Made by a program: the position numbers and the translations under genes. A model generated the notes under the pieces. The model worked only from the letters and a program-made list of their open reading frames with translations. It was not told where the DNA came from and did not search any database. From Pseudo-nitzschia pungens (lineage: Eukaryota; Bacillariophyta; Bacillariophyceae; Bacillariales; Bacillariaceae), in assembly GCA_037355855.1 (NCBI GenBank), contig CM074768.1, forward strand, positions 1,674,001 through 1,738,000: a DNA stretch of 64,000 bases, written 5' to 3'. Below, piece by piece: positions 31,847-43,600 of this stretch (its first letter is position 1; the number at the start of each line of letters is the position of its first letter).

Positions 31847-33400
31847 CTAGTGTCCTATGAATCCTACCCTTGTACTGTTCTTCTTCTCTTCTTTTCTCTG
31901 TTCTTCTTCTGGTGTTCTCCGCACCTCTACGGCACACATGCACCTCTACGTACTGTAATAATAATTCGCACCGACACACGCACCTCTACTGTAATACTAA
32001 TTCACACCTCTATCGACACACACACACACACACAGACACGCACCTCTACTGTACTGTAATATTTCGCACCTCTATCGACACACACGCACCGCACCTCTCC
32101 CCACCTCTATCGGGACGACCAAAGGAACGATCCGCACCTCTGTCACGACGACCGAAGGAACGATCCCCACCTCTATCGCGACGACGGAACGACCGCACCT
32201 CTATCGCGAATTTTTTTTCTACAAATTGTACCGAGAAATCGAATTTTTTCATTGGCTCCTCTCACTCCCGAATTTTTTTTCTACCTAAATCCCTGTACAA
32301 ATTGTACCGAGAAATCGAATTTTTTCATTGGCTCCTTCTCTCACTCGGGAAGTTTTTTTTCTACCTAAAAGCCCTGTACAAATTGTACCGAGAAATCGAA
32401 TTTTTTCATTGGCTCTTCCATTATACTCTACACAAATTTCGCGTAGGGAATAACAGTAGGGGTCTTCCATTTGCCCGCTCCTCCTGACCCCCTACTGTTA
32501 TTCCATACACAGAATATTCTGTAGGACCTTCCTCTCTACGCAAAATTTGTACTCCAACCACCCCTACTCTTATTCCTACACACAGAAATCCTGTAGAACC
32601 TTCTCCGCACCTCGATCTCCGCACCTCTATCCACCGCACCCCTCTATTGACGATCCACACCTCTATCGCGTCAATGATCCGCACCTCTGATCCGCACCTC
32701 TATCCTTACGTCTTTCTACTGTAAGTGTTAATTAAACACCGTGCTTCTATTGTGTCGTCAACAAATGAACGATCCGCACCTCCATCGTGTCAACGAATGA
32801 TCCGCACCTCTATCGCGTCAACGAATGATCTGCACCTCTATCGCGTCAATGAATGATCCGCACCTCTATCGCGTCAACGAATGATCCGCACCTCTATCGA
32901 GACTCACCTCTACAATATACAGGGGAGGGATATACAGGGGGGGATATACAGGGGGGATATACAGGGGGGATAGCAAGCAGCACCAAGCAGCGAATAACAA
33001 AATAAAGGGTTTTGCTAGGTTCGATGCGTGGATTATGTACTGTAAACAGATACCCTAGCGCAGCCAAGAAAAAATCAATACAGCAAGCATCAGCAAAGCG
33101 TCGGTATACAGGAGCGTCGATATACAGGAGCGTCGATATACAGGAGCGTCGATATACAGGTGCATCAATATACAGGAGCGTCGATATACAAACGGGACAG
33201 CAAGCAGCAACGCGTCGATAGTATATAGGGGAGCAGCAAAGCAGCGTTGATATACAGCAAAGCATCAATATACAAGGGGGCAGCAATCCATACTCAGGGG
33301 ACGCTAGGCAATATACAAAAACAGATGGATACATACTCAGGGGACGCAAGGCGATATACTGAAACAGATTCATACTCAAGGGACGCAAGGCGATATACAA
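31847..33400. repeat. degenerate minisatellite field I (CACCTCTATCG-type units)
   Basis: No gene. Imperfect units around GCACCTCTATCGCGTCAACG fill 31915-32200 and 32590-32910. Three copies of a 76-81 bp unit containing AAATTGTACCGAGAAATCG lie at about 32209-32420. A GGGGGGATATACAG run occurs at 32920-32970 and GAGCGTCGATATACAG units at 33105-33190. Open frames here are by-products of the repeats. Confidence 0.75.
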
Positions 33401-35840
33401 AAACAGATCGATAAATACTCAGGGGATGCTAGGGAACAGATCGATACATATTCAGGGGATGCTAGGAAACAGATCAACACATACTCAGGGGACGCTAGGA
33501 AACAGATCAACACATACTCAGGGGACGCTAGGAAACAGATCGATACATACTCAGGGGACGCTAGGAAACAGATCGACACATATTCAGGGGACGCTAGGAA
33601 ACAGATCGACAAATACTCAGGGGACGCTAGGAAATAGATCGAAAAATACTCAGGAGACGCTAGGAAACAGATCCACAAATACTCAGGGAACGCTAGGAAA
33701 CAGATCGACACATACTCAGGGGATGCTAGGAAACAGATCAACACATACTCAGGGGACGCTAGGAAACAGATCAACACATACTCAGGGGACGCTAGGAAAC
33801 AGATCGATACATACTCAGGGGACGCTAGTAGGAAACAGATCGATACATACTCAGGGGACGCTAGGAAAACAGATCGACACATACTCAGGGGACGCTAGGA
33901 AACAGGTCAACACATACTCAAGGGACGCTAGGAAACAGATCGATACATACTCAGGGGATGCTAGGAAAACAGATCGACACATACTCAGGGGACGCTAGGA
34001 AACAGGTCAACACATACTCAAGGGACGCTAGGAAACAGATCAACACATACTCAGGGGACGCTAGGAAACAGATTGACACGTGGATTTTGTACTGTGAAGA
34101 GATACCCTAGCGTAGCCAAGATAAAATTGAGTCAGCAAGCAGCAGCAAAGTGTTGATATCCAGGGGGGGATAGCAAGCAGCACCAAGCAGCAAATAACAA
34201 AATACAGGGTTTTGCTAGGTTTGATGCGTGGATTATGTACTGTAAACAGATATCCTACTAGCGCAGCCAAGATAAAATTGATACAGCAGCAAGCAGCGAA
34301 TAGGGTTTTTGATGCGTGGATTATGTACTGTAAAGAGATACCCTACCATCGCCTTCGATAAAATCAATACAGTAGCAAGCAGCAGCAAAGCCTCGATATA
34401 CTGGGGGGACAGCAAGCAGCAAAGCTTCGATATACAGTGAACAATAGCGCATACTCCAATAAAAACAGATCGATCCATACTCAAGGGACGGGAGGTGATA
34501 TACAGAAACAGATCCAAGGAACGATTCGCACCTCTATTGCCGCATTGACGGACATTTCCGCACTTCTATCGCGTCAACTGATCCGCACCTCCATCCCGTA
34601 ATTTCAAGCAACGATCCGCACCTCTATTGCGACATTGACGAACGTTCCGCACCTCTATCGCGGCATTGAAGCGAGCAGCACCAACGCGTTGATATACAGC
34701 AAAGCGTTGATATACAGAAGGGGGCAGCAAGCAGCAAAGAGTTGATATGCAGCAACCTGTCGATATACAGGGGAACAGCGAGCACCAGCAACGCGTCGAT
34801 ATACAGCAAAGCATTGATATGCAGAGGGGGACAGCAAGCAGCAACGCGTCGATATACAGCGAACAATAGAGGATACTCCAATAAAAATAGATTGATCCAT
34901 ACTCAGGGGACGCAAGGCGATATACAGAAACAGATTCATACTCACCGGACACTAGGAAACAGATCGATCCAAACTCAGGGGACACGAGGCAAAATACAGA
35001 AACATCTATAGTATCATACAGCAAGCAGCAGCAACACGTTGATATAAAGTTGGTGGGCTGCAAGCATCAATGCATCAATATACACCAAGCAGCAATGCGT
35101 CTGTCAATATACAGCGGACAGCAGCAACGCATCGATACAACGCGTCGATACAACCCGTTGATATACATAAACAGGACGACGTCAATCCACAGGGGACAGC
35201 AGCAGCAGCAGCAGCCAGTGAGTTGATATACAGCAAGCAGCAAAGCATTGATTTATAGGAGATAGCAAAAGCGCCAAGGTACGGAAATCTACTACTGTAT
35301 TGTATTATCTACTACCCCAAATCTACTGTAAAGAGATACCCTAGCGCAGCCAAGATAAACAGGATATGCTGGGGGGAGCAGCAAGAAGCAGCAGCAAACC
35401 ATCAATATACAGGGGACAGCAAACAGCAAAGCGTCGGTATCTAGCAAGCAGCAACGCGTGATATACAGGGGACAGCAAGCAACATCGATACAGCAAGCAG
35501 CAGCAAAGCGTCCATATACAGGGGGGGGCAGCAAGCAGCAAATAACAACATACAGGGTTTCGCTAGTTTCAACGCGTGGATAATGTACTGTAAAGAGATA
35601 CCCTAGCGCAGCCAAGATAAACAGTACAGGGGGGGAGCAGCAAGCAGCAAGCAACGCGTCGATATACAAAGGGACAGCAGCAGCGACGCATCAATAGTAT
35701 CCAGGGGACAGCAGCACCGGGTTGCAGCACACAGCAAATAACAACATACAGGGTTTTGCTAGGTTCAACGTGTTGATTATGTACTGTAAAGAGATACCCT
35801 AGCGCAGCCAAGATAAAATCAATACAGCAGCAAGCAGCAG
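33000..35840. repeat. dispersed family of about 60-70 bp units (TACTGTAAAGAGATACCCTAGCG)
   Basis: A unit with the core GATACCCTAGCGCAGCCAAG, followed by a CAGCAAGCAGCAG-rich stretch, recurs at about 33030, 34080, 34226, 34314, 35325, 35575 and 35775. Between copies are GATATACAG/CAGCAAAGCG strings. They look like remnants of one ancestral repeat that was amplified and scattered locally. Confidence 0.7.
33411..34075 (+). repeat. 33-bp minisatellite, about 20 copies
   Basis: The unit reads AACACATACTCAGGGGACGC then TAGGAAACAGATC, with copies differing at a few positions. Because 33 is a multiple of three and the unit lacks stops in one frame of each strand, long frames open on both strands (33426-33998 plus, 33376-33882 minus). 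They encode 11-residue repeats with no other coding sign. Two units with one or three extra bases break the phase near 33826 and 33865. Confidence 0.85.
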
Positions 35841-36185
35841 CAAAGCGCCACACCAGAAAGATCTGCACCTCTCTCGTGTCACTGACAGAACGATCCTCCC
35901 CACTCTTAACACTGCTGCAACAGACCAAACACCAACAGTACCTCTCTCGCGTCAACAGATCCGCAACGCTTCCCGCAACATTCACAACAACAGCAAGAAC
36001 GGCATTCAATACCTTCCCCCCACTGTCTGTCAGTCCCTCCATTAGTCCCTCTCCCCCTTTCTGTCTTTCTTTCCCCTGATCCCTCTCCCCCCACTGTCTA
36101 TCTGTCCCCCTTCTGTCCCTCTCCCCCCAATGTCTGTCTGTCCCCCCAACTGTCCCTCTTCCCCCCCCACGGTCTGTCTGTCCCC
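35840..36185. repeat. pyrimidine-rich CCCCCACTGTCTGTCTGTCCC repeats
   Basis: Five to six imperfect copies of a 30-40 bp C/T-rich unit around CCCCACTGTCTGTCTG between about 36015 and 36185. Before it lie more CACCTCTCTCGCGTCAACAG-type units. No gene. Confidence 0.6.
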
Positions 36186-36605
36186 TGTTGGTCCCCATTC
36201 GTTTTCTGTTTTTTGCTTTACTAAATGTGCTGACGTAGCCATGAAAAATTGGCGCCCAACATCAATCCGTTGCGGACAAACAAAGGACGTTGGGGTGGAG
36301 GGAACAAATAGATATAATAAGGGTTAAACAGGAAATGGACAAAAATAGAAGTTGACAATCAGCCTGACTCTTGTAAAGAAACCAAAAAATGGTGATTGGC
36401 ATTGGTTTTCTGTTTTTCGACTTACTAAATGTGCTCACTTGACCCCACGAATGAAAAATTGGCGCCCAACATCAATCCGTTGCGGACAAACAAAGGACGT
36501 TGGAGCGGAGGGTACCAATCCACATGATAAGGGTTTAACAGGAAATGGACAAAAATAGGAGTTGACAATCAGCCTGACTCTTGCAAACCAACAAAAAATG
36601 GCGGT
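36186..36605 (+). repeat. two tandem copies of a 210-bp unit with a TGGCGCCCAAC box
   Basis: The string GAAAAATTGGCGCCCAACAT occurs at 36243-36262 and again at 36453-36472, exactly 210 bp later; flanks on both sides also match well. TGGCGCC plus CAAC resembles the primer-binding site complementary to lysine tRNA used by some LTR retrotransposons and retroviruses, so this could be duplicated leader sequence of a dead LTR element. No LTR was identified. Confidence 0.55.
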
Positions 36606-36861
36606 AAGACATACCTTCATTGGGTCCGGGGGTACAGCAATAACAGAATATTGACAATAGAGATGGGGAATACTACGGTGCATCCACATAATATACTGCC
36701 AGTTGAAATGAGAACAAAAAAACTACCAAAATAATTATCGATTGATCAGTGATGCCGTATGATGCTACGACCAATGTACTGACTATTGCAGGAAGCAATC
36801 GAACCATGGTATCGACAAGGACTGCGTCTGATCCAGCTTCCTGTTGGGAGCGCAAGTACTA

Positions 36862-37165
36862 GAAGACCCAGCAAGCATTCACCGCTTCAGCCAGCGGGGA
36901 AAGATTAGACAATTCCTGTCTCCAAGATGAATGCAAGCAAAGATGACTGCCACCAAAGGGACAGTGGCTTGTTCTACGAAGCATTGAAGTATGTTCACAG
37001 GGACATCGACATCGAAGACCCAGCAAGCATTCACCGCTTCAGCCAGCGGGGAAAGATTAGACAATTCCTGTCTCCAAGATGAATGCAAGCAAAGATGACT
37101 GCCACCAAAGGGACAGTGGCTTGTTCTACGAAGCATTGAAGTATGTTCACAGGGACATCGACATC
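36862..37165 (+). repeat. perfect or near-perfect 151-bp tandem duplication
   Basis: The segment starting GAAGACCCAGCAAGCATTC at 36862 is repeated at 37013. The sequence after it (to about 37490) stays open in one frame, with text such as LEDQAQDAEAVSKDG, and could be a relic of a mobile-element gene. The copies look nearly identical, so the duplication should be recent. Confidence 0.75.
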
Positions 37166-37489
37166 CCCGTTGACAGAGCCTGTACTGGAAGATCAAGCAC
37201 AGGATGCAGAAGCTGTTTCGAAGGATGGAAGCACTCCTATGGACCAAACATCAGCAATCGTTCCTTCACATATAGCAGAAGCAAGTGAACACATGTCATG
37301 TTCAAGAAGCGCCCTGATCACGTGGAGGCAGTGCCTTCTAAAGATGAATACTGGTAGCGCAAATCACAGGAGGTACAGCGCTGAGCATGAAAGAGTAGCC
37401 GCTAGGGTAAGGCATGTATGCCTGGCACGTGGAGGAACTGTGTATCCTATCACGCTCTGGGATGCTGTGGTGTGCTACGAATGTGACTA

Positions 37490-38086
37490 GTACTGGAATT
37501 AAAGCATGAAAAAGACAGAGATAAAAGTATTCCGACCTTCCACGAATGCATCTTACAAGACTAGGGATTCACCGCTTCAGACAGCAGGATAATGGGGTAG
37601 AGGATTGGAGGATTGGATGATTTTGGGGATCACTGTTGTCCTCATGTGACGAGTAACTGATCTGTTGAGATCCAACACACCGAGGGGGAAAATTAGAATC
37701 ATAGATTAAAAAGAAGAAGGCAGGGAATGGTGTTCTTTTTGACACGAAGAACCCCATGCGGTGGATGATATTTTTTGTGATGGTAGTGTCCATAGGTAGT
37801 TTAAGTATTGTAGTAGCAAAATTAAAAAAGTGTATATTCGACCTTTTAAGAAGTGTGGATTCGACCCATGTCCCTGCACTTATGCTGCATTTTTTCATGC
37901 TGCATTTTTTTGTACTTGTACCGTAAGGCTTACCTTACGTTGTCTGGAACATGGTTGATTTTTTTAATTTTTAATTACGAAGTAGATATTGAATTCTTCA
38001 ACAAACCAAAAAATCGCGCGAGATCCTATCCCTTCGCGCGCTGTAAAATTTTGAAAACAAAAACTTAAATTCCCGCAATCCCTATT
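37490..38086. other. intergenic, nothing recognised
   Basis: No gene or repeat of note, apart from GATTCACCGCTTCAGACAGC at 37566, which echoes the start of the 151-bp duplication. Confidence 0.4.
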
Positions 38087-38196
38087 CGACACCAGACGAC
38101 ACCAGTCGACACCAGTCGACACCAGACGACACCAGACGACACCAGACGACACCAGTCGACACCAGTCGACACCAGTCGACACCAGACGACACCAGT
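38087..38196 (+). repeat. 10-bp tandem repeat, about 11 units
   Basis: Units GACACCAGTC and GACACCAGAC alternate in perfect 10-bp register. This gives 72-codon and 61-codon frames on the minus strand that should not be taken as genes. Confidence 0.9.
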
Positions 38197-38199
38197 GTT

Positions 38200-38865
38200 C
38201 GTATGTTCATATGTTCGTAATGACTGGTACGTTTGTGTGTTCGTCTGCTCGACGTTCGTACGTTCATATGTTCGTTGGTTCATACGTTTGTATGTTCGTC
38301 TGTTCTTCTGCTCGTAGGTTCATGGTTTCGTAAGTACCGGTAACATTACGGTACACTACGTAGAGTAGAGATGTTCGCGAACAGAGCCTAGTACTACTCA
38401 TGGTAGGCACGTACCCTAGTACTCCTACATACTACTGCTTGATTCAGCTAGACGAGCAGGAGACGAACAGACAAACATACAAACATATCAACATACGAAC
38501 ATACGAACATGCGAACGGGATATTAAACAGGATACTAGACAGGATGCTGGGTCCTTCCAGTACCGGTAGGATTTGTACTACTACATACCCCAACTCTTAG
38601 TAGCCCTATCATACTATTATAAGATATACGGTACAGGGTGCTAACAGGAGATAGACGGAAGTACGAGCAGACAAAAAGACAGATGAACACTACACCAGGA
38701 GTGTTTGTCTGTTCGTCTGCTCGTAATTTCCTACGTTCTTATGTTCGTATGTTCGTATGTTCGTATGTTCGTCTGCTTGTACGTTCGTACGTACTCTGTT
38801 AGCTCTTACTCTCCTCTACAATCCTCTATATTTATTATTTATACGAAGTATCTGTTTAAGTTGCT
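38200..38865. repeat. GTTCGTATGTTCGTCTG microsatellite-like sequence (copy 1 of a duplicated region)
   Basis: Runs of GTTCGTAT/GTTCGTCT occur at 38200-38330 and 38700-38800. Between them is a segment (38520-38660) similar to the 143-bp units at 61788-62520. The end (38810-38865, TACTCTCCTCTACAATCCTC) matches 60890-60940. The region is a paralog of 60400-60960, interrupted at 38866 by a Copia element. Confidence 0.65.
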
Positions 38866-38869
38866 ATGC
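38866..38869 (+). repeat. target site duplication of Copia element B (left, ATGC)
   Basis: ATGC here and at 58033-58036 directly flank the outer ends of the LTRs. The paralogous uninterrupted site at 60941-60944 reads ATCT once. Confidence 0.8.
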
Positions 38870-39370
38870 TATGTTGATAATTCACCTCTCTCAAGATGCT
38901 AAGATCCCTGTGTAGAGAAGTGTACCAGGGATACAGGTATTAGCATTCGGTGATTGTTACAAGGTACTAGGTTGGTTGCTAACTAGCAGGCTTTGCTAGC
39001 AGGATTAGCATCAGGCCTATTACAAGATTGGTATGGGGTGCTACCAAGTGGCCCGGGCCCTCGTGTACGATTTGTACCAGTTACGGGGACCCCGGGTTTA
39101 GCACCGAAAGTATCGCTGTGCACCAAAAGTTAAGGGTGCTACCGTGCTAAGGTAGTATGCTACTACCGCGGGGTATGGTCAATGTGTACAGTATGTACCA
39201 GTTCTGGAAACCAGGCCCTGCAGCTTTCAGTTAGCACACGATTTCAGTTAGCACACGATTCAGTTAGCGCAAGCATGTTAGCGCGCGAGCACATGATTGG
39301 ATCGTACGCTATGCTACTCCGTACGATAATGCTACTCCGGACGCTACTCCGTACAGTCCTACAGAGTTAC
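38870..39370 (+). repeat. 5' LTR of element B, first part (501 bp)
   Basis: Begins TATGTTGATAATTCACC and matches 57189-57689 of the 3' LTR; interrupted after TTAC at 39370. Confidence 0.92.
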
Positions 39371-40234
39371 TAGAAAGATATTGCTCGTCAGCACCGGTTG
39401 TAGGAAATAACGCGTAGTAATTAATCGCTGTGGTACAACGTCGTAACGTGAATACGGCAGGCAGCAGCGATAACAACAATACAACACGGAGTGCTGGCAA
39501 TTCGTGAGTCTACAGAATATACTGTTCATGGTCTATTACACACACTCAAATACTACAGGATACTCCCCTAGTTGTATAAAAGGATCGATGTATTGGAAGG
39601 CATGATGGTGTGTTCTTATTTTACGGAAGGGAATCAAGGAAAGAGTGAGCTCAGCGATCGAGCTGAGCTCTATCATATTTAAACAGGGGAAGACTCGCTG
39701 TCTCGTGACAGTATCTTATCAGTACTGTAACTCTGTAGAACTGTACGGAGTAGCGTCTGGAGTAGCATTATCGTACGGAGTAGCATAGCGTACGATCCAA
39801 TCATGTGCTCGCGCGCTAACATGCTTGCGCTAACTGAATCGTGTGCTAACTGAAAGCTGCAGGGCCTGGTTTCCAGAACTGGTACATACTGTACACATTG
39901 ACCATACCCCGCGGTAGTAGCATACTACCTTAGCACGGTAGCACCTTAACCTCGTAGCACCACACTTTCGGTGCTAAATCCGGGTCCCCGTAACTGGCTT
40001 TCGGTGCTAAACCCGGGGTCCCCGTAACTGGTACAAATCGTACACGAGGGCCCGGGCCACTTGATAGCATCCATACTAATCTTGTAATAGGCCTGTTGCT
40101 AATCCTGCTAGAAAGCCTGCTAGTTAGCAACCAACCTAGCACCAGTCACTGAATGCTAATACCTGTATCCCTGGTACAGTTCTCCACACAGAGGAGACCT
40201 GCTAGCACCAGGAACTGAGGTGAATATCAACATA
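39371..40234 (-). repeat. 3' LTR of element A (864 bp)
   Basis: Matches 48082-48945. Contains an internal tandem duplication of a segment around GTTACGGGGACCC and GGTGCTA (about 39960-40035) that element B's LTR lacks. Confidence 0.92.
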
Positions 40235-40670
40235 GTCCCCGTGATTCATTCTAGTAGTCCTTCACTTAGCCACTTGGTTTGTCCCCGGAAACTGATACTT
40301 CCAGGAAGGCACCAATAGACAAGACTGTGATACCAGAACACTTGAATGGATCATAACAATTCACCGGTACATACGTACATCAAATCTTATACACTTACAC
40401 ACATCAGAGGCCCGGCCGATTTGGGGGTCTGGACGCTTACGTACCACGTCAAAGACATTTTGCCAATCGTGATACCAAGCGTCCTACCAACCAAGGACGT
40501 TTTGCCCTCTCAGTTGCTTACCTTGCCACATGCAAAGGGTAAATCGGCCTATTTTTCACATGAATATAAAGGTCCCCGGAACCATTGAACCGGGAACTCC
40601 CACGAAATATACATACTGCATCCAAACTGCTTGTCAGGGACCAATAGTACCCCAATTAGTGCAGCTGCAG

Positions 40671-43600
40671 TTACCACATACATCTGGCGCAGTGAGCCTT
40701 CAGCGCTGGACCGTTCAATAACTTTGTGAACAGATCAGCAATATTGCTCTCGCCAGGTTCCTTCGCAATTCGAATAGTACCAGCAGCAATTGCTTCCCGA
40801 GCCTTATGGTAGGCAATGCTGTTGTGCTTCTTGTTGCATGGACTCTCCGGTCTGGTAGTGTTCTTGACAACTGACTCGTTATCACAATACACATTAGTAC
40901 TTCCTTGAATTGGGACTCCCATCATCCTAAGCTTATACCGTAGACCCTCAATCAATTCAATGGCAATCCTTAATGCCACAATTTCAGATCCAAAGGTTGA
41001 GGTCTCCACAGTGGTTTGGCGTTTGCTGAACCACAGGATTGGGGCCCTGTTCAAAAAGATGATGATCCCGGTGTGGGACCTTCTGGTTGCTTTGCATCCG
41101 GCATGGTCTGCGTCCACAAAACAACTCATAATAACTGCCTTACCGAGGGCTTCAGGGGCATCTTGTGGTATCACTTCCTTTGCATCTGGGTAAAATTCAC
41201 TCCAATCGCATTCAGGGAAGCTGGATTCATCTACATCCGGCAGGGTTTCATCGAATACCAATTTGGAACGTGCATGCGCCTTGAGATATGCAAACATGTG
41301 TAATACTTGATTCAAATGCCCTGTTCGTGCTTGTGCTAGATATCTGGACATCAGAGAAACAGGCATCACCAAATCTAGTCTTCCAAGTTCGCATAACCAT
41401 CTCAAAACACCAATGAGTCCCTGGTAGTAATTCTGCTTGCTCGGATTCAATTCTGCTGTTAGATCAATCTCTGGGCGATACTCCGACATCAGTGGGGTGG
41501 ATACCTTGTTTGGTAAGTGCTTGTACCCGTACTGTTCGGTGCCAAGCTCCTTCTCAACAGCATCAACAGCCTTCTTCGCGTATTTCTCTGAAGACATTGC
41601 CCACTTCGGCATGCTGTCCCCATCAATTTCAAAGGAATGGATATCAGCCCCCAAATACAATGTGGGGACCTCAATGGTACCATCCTTCAACGTGAACCGT
41701 TGCTCAATACTCTCAAGCTGCTTCCTCGGGTTCTCGCTGCAACAAATGATATCATCTACATAGGCAATCAAATATGCCCAGTAGCGGGAACCATCCTTTC
41801 TCGTTTCAATCCTCATATGAACATCAGGATCTGCCTTGCACGGTTGATACCCCAGGGATCTTAGATGCTTGGTTAAATAGGATCTGAATGAAGCGCCAGC
41901 CACAGGCAGCCCATACAGTGCTCTTACAATCTTGCATACTTGCCCAACCAAATGAGGGGGGAATCCATCTTCAGCTCGTGCAACCAAATAGTAATTCTTT
42001 TTAATAGGAGCCGTCAAATAGGCATTCTGAATATCAGCAGATAATACATCCAGGTTGTTCAGGGCTGCCAACAGGAAAAAGATCCGGACTGAATCTCTGC
42101 TTGGGACACTGCTGAAGGTATGCTCTTTTGCAGTTGCTTGCACCTTGTGTCCATCAGCGACAAGCCTTGCCTTCCGTGTTAGGGATCCCAATTTTACGTC
42201 GAAGATCATATGGGTAGTAATCTTGCTGAATCCTTCGGTCCTGAGGCCGTCAACGGTGTAGCTGGGGTCAAACTCAAATGCCATCTCGTTATTGCGCATC
42301 TCCTTTGCAATCGCCTTCTCCCAATGGTCGGTGCCAGTTTTTCTGTCAATGGCAAGGGCTTCTGGAATCGAGTGGGGCAATTCAATACCAAACTTGTGGG
42401 TTCTATCCCAGTACTTGTTCCGCTTGGTGGCCTTCAGGATTCGTTTCTTTCTTCGTAGGACGTGAGGGACCCACCATCTGAAGGCTGGCTGGTCCGAAAT
42501 CTTGGATGACACTGAATATTGGGCCGTTTCCACAGGGAATGATTCCTTGAGGTCACTCAGCTTGCACCAGGATTCTGTACCGTCTTTCCAACTTACTAAC
42601 AAGCGCCAACCCTTCGTCGTTGGCCTGGGAACTTTACGTCCATATTTGTTGGTGATTTTTGCATCTTGCTTCCTGACAGCAGAACCATCTTTCTCATGAT
42701 CGATGATCTCGTCTAGCAGGGAGAACATATGCCCGTCGTCATCGATTGAACTGTACATGCTTTCTGCGACAATATTTGCAGTGTACTGCTCAACGGAACC
42801 ATCTGGAAACTGCAGGTCATACATTCGCGTATCAAGGATTGGGTTGTCGTTCCTCTTACCAATTGGATTACCATTCAGGTCCGAGGTCCTGTTCTTCACA
42901 ACACACCTGAGCCTAGCGTCACCCCTCTGGATTACGACATTGTTACCAATATACTCATCATAATCATCACCATCTGATATGAGATCGTCAATATCCGGAA
43001 TGGAGGCTGCTGGTTCGGCCAGTTCCCATCTTTGTTGGTGCCCTTCAAACAATTCTGCCGGTGGATTAGGATAGGTTGCCTGGAACTGAGCTTCAGCATC
43101 GTCAACCTTGTCCCCGACCTTCGATTCAACCGTTCGGTCAAATGAATCCATGTATCGTTTGACATCATGCGCTCGCCACTCGTCTTCAGTGACAGCTCGT
43201 ACAGTATTAGTACTTACAGGCATCGCCGCTTCATTTAGAATCCAATGGCAATCTCCTCCTCCAAATCTGTCACCACAGGGCCCAAGCCATCGTCCCAGCT
43301 TCTCGGTCCCATCAGACAGATCAATCCAATAGACGAAGTCGTACCATTCATGCGCTTGGTAGAGAGATATATCGGGCATGTAACCGTGAACCAATTCAAA
43401 TGGGGTCCGTCCCATCGTCGTCGGGTTGCTGGAAGATGTGCGTTGTCGAATGGCTGCTACTAGCTCACCACAGAAGGCCCAAAGTCTCTTGGGGGATCGT
43501 TTGCGTGCGGTCTTCTTCCGGATGCTCCTGCTGATATGGCCAATACTGAGCTCTGCACGATTCTGGAATGGGCATCGCGGCTGTATGAATGTCTGGTGGA

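Noticed and set aside
26206..31850. TTAA target duplication for the piggyBac-like element
   Set aside because: I looked for TTAA at both ends of the 19-bp inverted repeat and did not find it; the ends abut TA instead.
33376..33882. 168-codon minus-strand frame with CFLASPEYVSI repeats
   Set aside because: It is the reverse reading of the 33-bp minisatellite; composition follows the repeat and there is no start context or domain.
33411..34075. Regular 33-bp repeats resembling a CRISPR array
   Set aside because: Units are directly adjacent with no unique spacers, and the DNA is eukaryotic.
38089..38283. Minus-strand frames at the 10-bp repeat
   Set aside because: Frames exist only because the tandem units lack stops.
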